Positions 9,183 to 14,335 of a DNA stretch of 14,335 nt are shown piece by piece. The DNA comes from Isotricha intestinalis (lineage: Eukaryota > Ciliophora > Litostomatea > Vestibuliferida > Isotrichidae): positions 1 to 14,335 of the forward strand of contig JAJJLU010004358.1 of NCBI GenBank assembly GCA_023807065.1, given 5' to 3'. The position numbers and the translations under genes were made by a program. A model generated the notes under the pieces. The model was not told the DNA's origin and did not search any database. It saw only the letters and a list, made by a program, of their open reading frames with translations. Numbering within the stretch: position 1 is the first letter of the stretch; the number at the start of each line of letters is the position of its first letter.

Positions 9183-9282
9183 AATCTAAATTCATATTTT
9201 TGATTAAAAAAAGAAAAATTTATCATTTAAAAATTACAATATCATTATAATAGTTCTATGTTTCTATGTATTTTTGAAAAAG

Positions 9283-9290
9283 TATAAATA
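9283..9290 (+). promoter_or_regulatory. TATA-like box upstream of PDI gene
   Basis: TATAAATA lies 47-54 bp before the ATG at 9337, a plausible place for a core promoter. In DNA this rich in A and T such strings are common, so this is a weak call. Confidence 0.2.
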
Positions 9291-9336
9291 AATTAAAACT
9301 ACAAAAAAATAATAGAATTTATTAAATTTCAAAAAA

Positions 9337-10893
9337 ATGAAAATCAAAAACCTAATATTAAGCTTCATTCTCCTTATCCAAATTTTGACTCAAGAATCTC
9401 CTGAAGAATCCCCACAAGAAGAATATTCTTCAAATGATGTGTTAATTTTAAATGATACAACTGTTGAATCTCAAATAAAAAAAGATAATGTATTACTTTT
9501 ATTAGTTTATGCATCATGGTGTCCTCATTGTAAGGAATTTAAACCAATATATTTAGAACTTTCAAAAAAAGTAAAAAACGAAAATTTAAATTATACTATC
9601 GCAGTAATAGAAGGAGATAAAAATTCTAATTTCTCAGAAGCTCATAATATTCAAGGTTTTCCCACTATTTTATTATTCATTAAACAAGGTGAAGAAGAAG
9701 TTGAATATTTAGGAACAAAAAATGTTGATTCTATAATCAAATTTATTAAAAAGAGAACAGAATCTGCTTTTAGTGTTTTAAATAATGTCAATGAAGTTAA
9801 TTCATTTTTAAAAGAAAATAAATTACTTCTTTTGTTCTCTGATAAAAATTCAGACAGAGAAAAAATTTTTAAAGAATTTGCAGAAAAAATTACTTTATAT
9901 GAATTTGCAATATGCCAAAGTGAAGATTGTTTAAATAAATATAATAATGATATTATATTTTTTAGACCTTATGATGAAGAATATGTTTCTTTAAATAATT
10001 TTTTAAAAGAATCTAATTTAGAATTTTCAAGAGATAATTTCCAAAATTTTATTTCAATCTATTGTATCGAAATGGGAGGAACTTTATCTGAAATTCATCC
10101 ATATTATATTAATGAATATTCAAAAAGTGCTTTTTTTCTTTTTAGAAATGATAAAGATTCAAATTTAGATAAATTATTTAAGGAACTTGCTAAAGAATTC
10201 AGAAATGAATATTATTTTTTAGTTTCTAATATCGATAATGAAATTGGAAAAGAAACTTCTTCATTTTTCTATATTGAAGAAAATGAAATTCCAAGGGTTT
10301 CTTTTTTAGAAAATTTTGGTGAACATTCAAATGTTTATAAAATGAAAAATAATGAAATTAATAAAGAAAATATTATTAAATTTATGAATGATGTGAAAGA
10401 AAAGAAGATTTTATCATTATTAGCTTCATCATCTTTTCCTGATAAAGAAATAATGGATAAATATAATGATAAATTTAAAATAGTTATTGGCAAAACATAT
10501 GATAAAGAAATAATACAAGATGAAAAAAATGTTTTAGTGTTAATGCATTCAACATATGATGAAAATGAAGATTTTGAAATCTTCATTAAGTTAATTGAAA
10601 AATATAAAGATAATAAAGAATATAATTTAAAATTTTGTAGTTATGAAGTTAATGGTAATGAAGTTAGATATGGTGGTGATCCTTTAAAACTTCCAACTTT
10701 ATATTTATATTTGAGTAATAATAAAGAAAATCCTGAAATTTTCTTAGGTTCATATGATTATGAAGAACTTGAAAAATGGATTGAATATGTTTTTAATGGA
10801 GATAAAGATAGTAATTTTGAAACCAGTACTAATGAAGAAATAAATAAAGAAAGTGAAAATAATAAAAATGATAATGAAAAATCTGATCTTTAG
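9337..10893 (+). CDS. Protein disulfide isomerase family, ER, one active and one degenerate thioredoxin domain
   Basis: 518 residues, about the length of classical PDI. An N-terminal signal peptide (MKIKNLILSFILLIQILTQ, about 1-19) sends it to the secretory pathway. The first thioredoxin domain (about 32-145) has the redox site W61-C62-P-H-C65-K and the cis-proline P109 in GFPT. Two redox-inactive b-like domains appear to follow (about 146-355). The last domain (about 365-485) keeps the fold's VLVLMHS strand and KLPTLYLY with cis-proline P453, but lacks the CxxC: residues after 404 read STYDENEDF. The C-terminus is an acidic Asn/Glu-rich tail ending KSDL, which resembles a KDEL-type ER-retrieval signal. 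The CPHC pair should catalyse disulfide oxidation or isomerisation in the ER lumen. One Trx-active domain instead of two suggests an altered or chaperone-biased role (inference). The gene ends at TAG, the only one seen in the window. Confidence 0.9.
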   Translation: MKIKNLILSFILLIQILTQESPEESPQEEYSSNDVLILNDTTVESQIKKDNVLLLLVYASWCPHCKEFKPIYLELSKKVKNENLNYTIAVIEGDKNSNFSEAHNIQGFPTILLFIKQGEEEVEYLGTKNVDSIIKFIKKRTESAFSVLNNVNEVNSFLKENKLLLLFSDKNSDREKIFKEFAEKITLYEFAICQSEDCLNKYNNDIIFFRPYDEEYVSLNNFLKESNLEFSRDNFQNFISIYCIEMGGTLSEIHPYYINEYSKSAFFLFRNDKDSNLDKLFKELAKEFRNEYYFLVSNIDNEIGKETSSFFYIEENEIPRVSFLENFGEHSNVYKMKNNEINKENIIKFMNDVKEKKILSLLASSSFPDKEIMDKYNDKFKIVIGKTYDKEIIQDEKNVLVLMHSTYDENEDFEIFIKLIEKYKDNKEYNLKFCSYEVNGNEVRYGGDPLKLPTLYLYLSNNKENPEIFLGSYDYEELEKWIEYVFNGDKDSNFETSTNEEINKESENNKNDNEKSDL

Positions 10894-11016
10894 AAATTAT
10901 TTTTAAAATTATTTAATTTCAAGGAATTTTTATTCTTTCTTTTGAAAAAAATTTATTTAACTTATTTATTTTTAAAGTAATATATAGATAATAAATAATT
11001 AAAAGATTTAAAAAAA

Positions 11017-11304
11017 ATGTCAAATTCACAAAAGAATCCAAATAATCAAACAATAAATTGTACAAATGCTTCAAAGAATGATGATGTTTGCAAACAAATA
11101 GATAATGATGCAGTAAAGCAATTTAAAATTTTGGTATCAATTGTTTTTATTGGCTTAATAATTTTTCTAATTTATTTCATATATAATTTAATTAAATGCT
11201 ATTTACCAAAATGGAGAAGAGAACGACAATTAAGAGAAGAAGTTGAAAGAAAAGTGGAAATTAAAAATTCTTCTCCTGAAAAACCAGAAATTGAATTAGC
11301 ATAA
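11017..11304 (+). CDS. Small single-pass membrane protein, 95 aa, unknown
   Basis: I do not recognise a family. A single strong hydrophobic helix (about 38-60, ILVSIVFIGLIIFLIYFIYN) follows a polar Asn-rich N-terminus and precedes a very basic stretch (KWRRERQ, 65-71) and a charged tail. By the positive-inside rule the C-terminus should be cytosolic and the N-terminus lumenal or external. The N-terminal part has two possible N-glycosylation sites, NCT at 14 and NAS at 17, and cysteines at 15 and 25 that could pair. There is no cleavable signal peptide. The start is the first in-frame ATG in an A-rich leader (AAAAAAATG), as for other genes here, and the stop is TAA. It begins 123 bp after the PDI gene on the same strand. 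Codon use matches its neighbours, so a real gene is likely. Confidence 0.7.
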   Translation: MSNSQKNPNNQTINCTNASKNDDVCKQIDNDAVKQFKILVSIVFIGLIIFLIYFIYNLIKCYLPKWRRERQLREEVERKVEIKNSSPEKPEIELA

Positions 11305-12194
11305 AAGATAATATTAATATACCTTTTAAATTAAAATTTTTTATTAATGTATAATTATTATATTAAAAATAATAATGGAAGTTCCTATTAAAATTGCAGA
11401 TCATTATAAATAATAGTGTGTTTTTTATTCTTGAATTTTTAATAACTTATTCACTTTAATTATCTTTATTTGCATACAAATAAAACTAAAGAAAAATAGT
11501 AACAAAATTATTTCTTTCATTAATTACTTCTATTTATTTTTGGCTCTTTTTTAATATTTTCTTTAGAAGTTATTGTTGAATAAATAATAAGGAATAATTA
11601 TAATATATTTAAATACTTAAATATTTTTTTGTCTAAGATTATTTTGAAATTAAATTTATGATTTCTGAAAGAAAGGATTTTAAATTGATAATTGGTGTTT
11701 TTGCTTGAATTTTATATATTTATAAATAATAATTATAATCTAATACATATATATTAATGTAAAAAATAAATAAATTTAATATTTTAAAATTAATTATGTA
11801 ATTTATGTTGACAAATTATTATTTTGTTTCAAGATTTACAGATTATTTTCTAGGTTCCATAAATGAAAATTTTGGCATTTAACTAAAATTTTTATATTGA
11901 TTTTCCATTTATTATTTATTAATAAATCTTTGTTCTGAATATTTTTCTAAACTTTTACAGATTTTTTCAGACATTTAATTAATGTAGTTTAAGTTTTTAC
12001 TTATGTTTTTTTGTGATCAATTTTACAATCAGAAAAACATTTAATTAAAAATGATTAATGATAAACAGAATTCCGAAAAAATCCTGATTCGATGTTAATT
12101 AAAAAAGATAAAAAAATATTAAAAATGTATTATATAGATTATTTAAATTATTATTATATTTATATCATAAAAAAATTATATAAATAATTTAAAT
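11305..12194. other. 0.9-kb intergenic region, no gene seen
   Basis: It lies between the small membrane protein and the RPC4-like gene. All frames are stop-rich. The only coding-like piece is a 12-codon frame, MEVPIKIADHYK (11375-11413), followed at once by TAA TAG. A weak imperfect duplication of a TCAGA...CATTTAATTAA motif occurs near 11967-11982 and 12030-12048. The last 70 bp are the A/T leader of RPC4. No RNA gene was recognised. Confidence 0.5.
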
Positions 12195-13154
12195 ATGTCA
12201 AATAATAATCAAAATTTTTCATTTATAGAACTTGATAAATTAATAAATGAAAATTACTCAATGAACCAAAGTCAAAAATCTAAAAAATATTCTTCATTAA
12301 TAATTCCAAATGAAAAAGAGAACAAATCGCAAAAATTAAAATTTGAGCCAAATTTAAATATTTCTAGGATTCAAATAAATGAAAATGATAAATCAACAAA
12401 TAAACAAGAACAACAAAAAGATAAAAATGATATAATAATAGATATAACAAAAAATTTTGAAGGAGAAAAAAGTTTAATAAAAATAGAAAATAAAAAAGAT
12501 AAAAAGAAAGATAATAACAAAGAAATAACATACAAATTTAATCCTAATGAAGGAATAAATTTATCTGATAAAGCATTACCTCATCCAAAAAAGGAAAAAA
12601 AGAAAAAAATAAATCCTGAAGAATATAGTATATTGAATGCCATTAATAATATAAAGAAAAAAGATCCAGATGCTTATATTCCTATTTTATTACCTTTTGG
12701 TTTAGAAAATAAAAATCAAAATAATAAAAAAACAACAAAAGATGAAATTTATAATTCAAATAGTAATGAAGAAGAAAATGAATTAAATGAAGATAATATT
12801 TTTGTTGTTCAATTTCCAAGACAAATTCCAATTAATTCTGAAAATCAAGAAAAAATTAAAATAGAAGAAAATGAAAATGATGAACCATTATATGATGATA
12901 ATGGCTATTTAATTCAACCTGAATTTAAAAATGTTTTTAAAGAAATTCCTAAAAATTCAAAATTAGGAAAATTAAAGATTTATAAAAGTGGAAAAGTCAA
13001 AATGGAAATAGGAAATGTTTTATTTGATGTTATTCCTGGAAATTTTGTTAAATTTGCTCAACAAATTTCAATTATTAAAAGTGATAAAAATCAAGTTTTT
13101 TTATTAGGGAAAAGTAATAGTAAAAAATTAATTGTAATTCCTGAAATTGATTAA
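12195..13154 (+). CDS. RPC4: RNA polymerase III subunit RPC4 (POLR3D / Rpc53 family)
   Basis: 319 residues, shorter than human POLR3D or yeast Rpc53 (about 400). The C-terminal half carries the family signature in order: IFVVQFPRQIPI (202-213), the strand where RPC4 proteins read 'LFLFQLP..LP', then GKLKIYKSGKVKMEIGNVLFDV (258-279), then FAQQISII (287-294) and a final VFLLGKSNSKKLIVIPEID (301-319). These build the half of the TFIIF-like barrel that dimerises with RPC5 (Rpc37). In other eukaryotes the pair takes part in promoter opening, termination and reinitiation on tRNA, 5S and U6 genes, in the nucleus. The N-terminal 125 residues are Lys/Asn-rich and disordered, as in the family. The conserved block around ALPHPKKEKKKK (127-138) and PEEYSILNAI...PFGL (141-170) also looks like a family feature. 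Start is the first in-frame ATG; stop is TAA. Confidence 0.78.
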   Translation: MSNNNQNFSFIELDKLINENYSMNQSQKSKKYSSLIIPNEKENKSQKLKFEPNLNISRIQINENDKSTNKQEQQKDKNDIIIDITKNFEGEKSLIKIENKKDKKKDNNKEITYKFNPNEGINLSDKALPHPKKEKKKKINPEEYSILNAINNIKKKDPDAYIPILLPFGLENKNQNNKKTTKDEIYNSNSNEEENELNEDNIFVVQFPRQIPINSENQEKIKIEENENDEPLYDDNGYLIQPEFKNVFKEIPKNSKLGKLKIYKSGKVKMEIGNVLFDVIPGNFVKFAQQISIIKSDKNQVFLLGKSNSKKLIVIPEID

Positions 13155-13445
13155 TTAAATTTTTTAAAAATACTTTAATATTTATATTTGACTTTATAAT
13201 ATAAATTTCCTTCTATAATTTTTTTTTTCACTAATTCTTTTTTTTTAAACTTTGTTTTTTTTTCAAAAATTGTTCTCTATTTGAAAAGGGGAAAAAAATA
13301 ATCATTAACTTTAAACTCATTGTTTAAATATTTTGACCTTAAATATATAAATTTTTTCAAAATAAAATTAATATTTAATTTATCAATAGACTATTATATT
13401 TTGAGAAATAATATTATATATTTTATTTTAATAAATATATATATT

Positions 13446-14335
13446 TTATCCATCAATAATAGAATCATGACTTTCTTCTTCAAAATATAATAAGTTATTA
13501 TTGTTTTCATTTACATTTTTTAAACTTATATCATTAAATTCATTATTTTCTTCTTCTTCTTTATTTAATTTTTTTATACCCCTTAAATTATTATTTTCTT
13601 CTTCTTTATCTTCATTATAATCTTCTTTTATTCCATTTCTCATTAATTCATTATTTTCTTCTTCTTCTTTATTTAATTTTTTTATACCCCTTAAATTATT
13701 ATTTTCTTCTTCTTTATCTTCATTATAATCTTCTTTTATTCCATTTCTAATTAATTCAATATTTTCTTCTTCTTCTTTATTTAATTTTTTTATACCCCTT
13801 AAATTATTATTTTCTTCTTCTTTATCTTCATTATAATCTTCTTTTATTCCATTTCTCATTAATTCAATATTTTCGTTTTCTTCTTTATTTAATTTTTTTA
13901 TACCCCTTAAATTATTATTTTCTTCTTCTTTCTCTTCATTATAATCTTCTTTTATTCCTTTTGTCATTAATTCATTATTTTCTTTAATTTTTTCATCTTT
14001 ATTTAAGATTTCTTTTAATATTTCTTCTTCTTTGTGTTTTTGGAATTTCTTTTCTCCTTCTTTTCCTTCAATATTTTCTTCTTTTATGTCTTCTATACTT
14101 CTATTTTTTTCTATGTTTCCTTCTATATTTCCTTCTATATTTCCTTCTATATTTCCTTCTATATTTTCTTCTTTTATTTCTTCTTTATTATCTTCTTTAA
14201 TTTCTTCTTTATTTTCTTCTTTTTTTTCTTCTTTATTTTCTAATTTTATTTCTTCTTTATTTTCTTCTTTTATTTCTTCTTTATTATCTTCTTTTATTTC
14301 TTCTTTATTTTCTTCTTTTTTTTCTTCTTTATTTT
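13446..14335 (-). CDS. Repeat protein, Glu/Lys/Asn-rich, 5' end beyond the window
   Basis: The frame is open from the window edge to TAA at 13446-13448, so 295 C-terminal residues are visible and the N-terminus is missing. The ATG at 13967 is internal, since the frame continues upstream without a stop. From N to C there are: a KEE(I/N)KEEN low-complexity region (about 14335-14166), four exact NIEG units (14165-14118), a charged linker, four copies of a 36-residue repeat (13967-13536), and a unique 29-residue end finishing YFEEESHDSIIDG. Each repeat holds GIKEDYNE, KEEENNNLRGIKKLNKEE and a closing NELMRN-like segment. No family was recognised, and there is no membrane helix in the visible part. 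Highly charged tandem repeats of this kind occur in structural or surface-associated protist proteins, but no function can be assigned. Confidence 0.8.
   Translation of the reverse strand, partial: NKEEKKEENKEEIKEDNKEEIKEENKEEIKLENKEEKKEENKEEIKEDNKEEIKEENIEGNIEGNIEGNIEGNIEKNRSIEDIKEENIEGKEGEKKFQKHKEEEILKEILNKDEKIKENNELMTKGIKEDYNEEKEEENNNLRGIKKLNKEENENIELMRNGIKEDYNEDKEEENNNLRGIKKLNKEEEENIELIRNGIKEDYNEDKEEENNNLRGIKKLNKEEEENNELMRNGIKEDYNEDKEEENNNLRGIKKLNKEEEENNEFNDISLKNVNENNNNLLYFEEESHDSIIDG
13536..13967 (-). repeat. Four tandem 108-bp coding repeats
   Basis: Units are 13860-13967, 13752-13859, 13644-13751 and 13536-13643, each exactly 36 codons. The core string TTTTTTTATACCCCTTAAAT recurs on the plus strand in all four copies. 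Differences are few: Thr-Lys for Arg-Asn at the first unit's start, Glu for Asp once, Asn for Glu once, Ile/Asn and Met/Ile swaps. Near-identity at DNA level points to recent duplication or gene conversion. Confidence 0.92.
14118..14165 (-). repeat. Four tandem 12-bp units encoding NIEG
   Basis: The plus strand shows CCTTCTATATTT repeated, giving four NIEG tetrapeptides on the minus strand within the repeat protein. The flanking IEGKEGE and NIEK pieces look like diverged copies. Confidence 0.85.
14166..14335. repeat. Pyrimidine-rich low-complexity tract
   Basis: The plus strand is nearly all T and C with scattered A (TTCTTCTTTATT-type units), the complement of KEEN/KEEI codons in the minus-strand repeat protein. 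It reaches the window edge. Confidence 0.8.

Larger units (their letters stand above)
8419..9336. other. Divergent intergenic region between WD40 and PDI genes
   Basis: This 0.9-kb stretch separates the starts of two divergent genes, so it should carry both promoters. It also holds a doubtful 65-residue open frame (8552-8749) and two hairpins (9046-9089 and 9165-9182). The rest is stop-rich A/T sequence. Positions 9040-9110 are somewhat richer in G+C than the surroundings. No known RNA gene was recognised. Confidence 0.5.

Noticed and set aside
10335..10586. Minus-strand open frame inside the PDI gene
   Set aside because: Antisense to the degenerate last thioredoxin domain; Ser/Ile/Leu-rich shadow.
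11375..11413. Mini-ORF MEVPIKIADHYK as an exon of a spliced gene
   Set aside because: It is followed by TAA TAG before any donor, and no matching downstream exon was found.
14034..14243. Plus-strand Phe/Tyr-rich open frame that could look like a membrane protein
   Set aside because: It is the complement of Lys/Glu/Asn repeat codons of the minus-strand repeat gene; poly-Phe is an artefact.
1..14335. tRNA, rRNA, snRNA, CRISPR arrays, transposons and telomeric repeats
   Set aside because: I scanned the gaps for T-loop-like strings, snRNA starts, evenly spaced direct repeats, transposase motifs and short telomere repeats, and found none convincing.

Overview
The window is eukaryotic nuclear DNA, very AT-rich (about four fifths A+T by eye, more between genes). 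Genes are compact and mostly single-exon, their proteins are rich in Asn, Lys, Glu and Ile, and the recognisable families are eukaryote-specific: a RINGv-FHA protein, a BFR1-family protein, protein disulfide isomerase and an RNA polymerase III subunit. All complete genes stop at TAA except one TAG. Gln is written CAA and Trp TGG, so the standard code fits and a TAA/TAG=Gln ciliate code does not. One gene needs a 29-nt intron. Tiny introns, extreme AT bias and a RINGv-FHA protein together suggest a ciliate that keeps the standard stops (a rumen-ciliate-like lineage is one idea), but other AT-rich protists are possible. The species call is inference.

Layout. 1-1100: a gene-poor stretch with a probable decayed coding fragment (346-600) followed by a hairpin. 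1101-2650 (+): RINGv-FHA protein, two exons. 2903-3853 (+): unrecognised coiled-coil protein. 4043-6115 (+): BFR1-family coiled-coil protein with a long Lys/Glu tail. 6116-7236: no gene seen. 7237-8418 (-): seven-bladed WD40 protein whose N-terminus looks like a relic protein-kinase N-lobe. 8419-9336: divergent intergenic region with one doubtful 65-residue frame and two hairpins. 9337-10893 (+): ER protein disulfide isomerase with one intact and one degenerate thioredoxin domain. 11017-11304 (+): small single-pass membrane protein. 11305-12194: no gene seen. 12195-13154 (+): RNA polymerase III subunit RPC4. 13446-14335 (-): 3' part of a repeat protein that runs off the window edge.

The genes do not form one pathway. 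PDI, and by family knowledge BFR1, act at the endoplasmic reticulum; RPC4 acts in nuclear transcription; RINGv-FHA may be a ubiquitin ligase reading phosphothreonine. No mobile element, CRISPR, rRNA or tRNA was recognised. The points most worth a second look are the kinase-stub/WD40 fusion, the tiny intron hiding the start of the RINGv-FHA gene, the asymmetric PDI ending in KSDL, and the near-identical 108-bp repeats.
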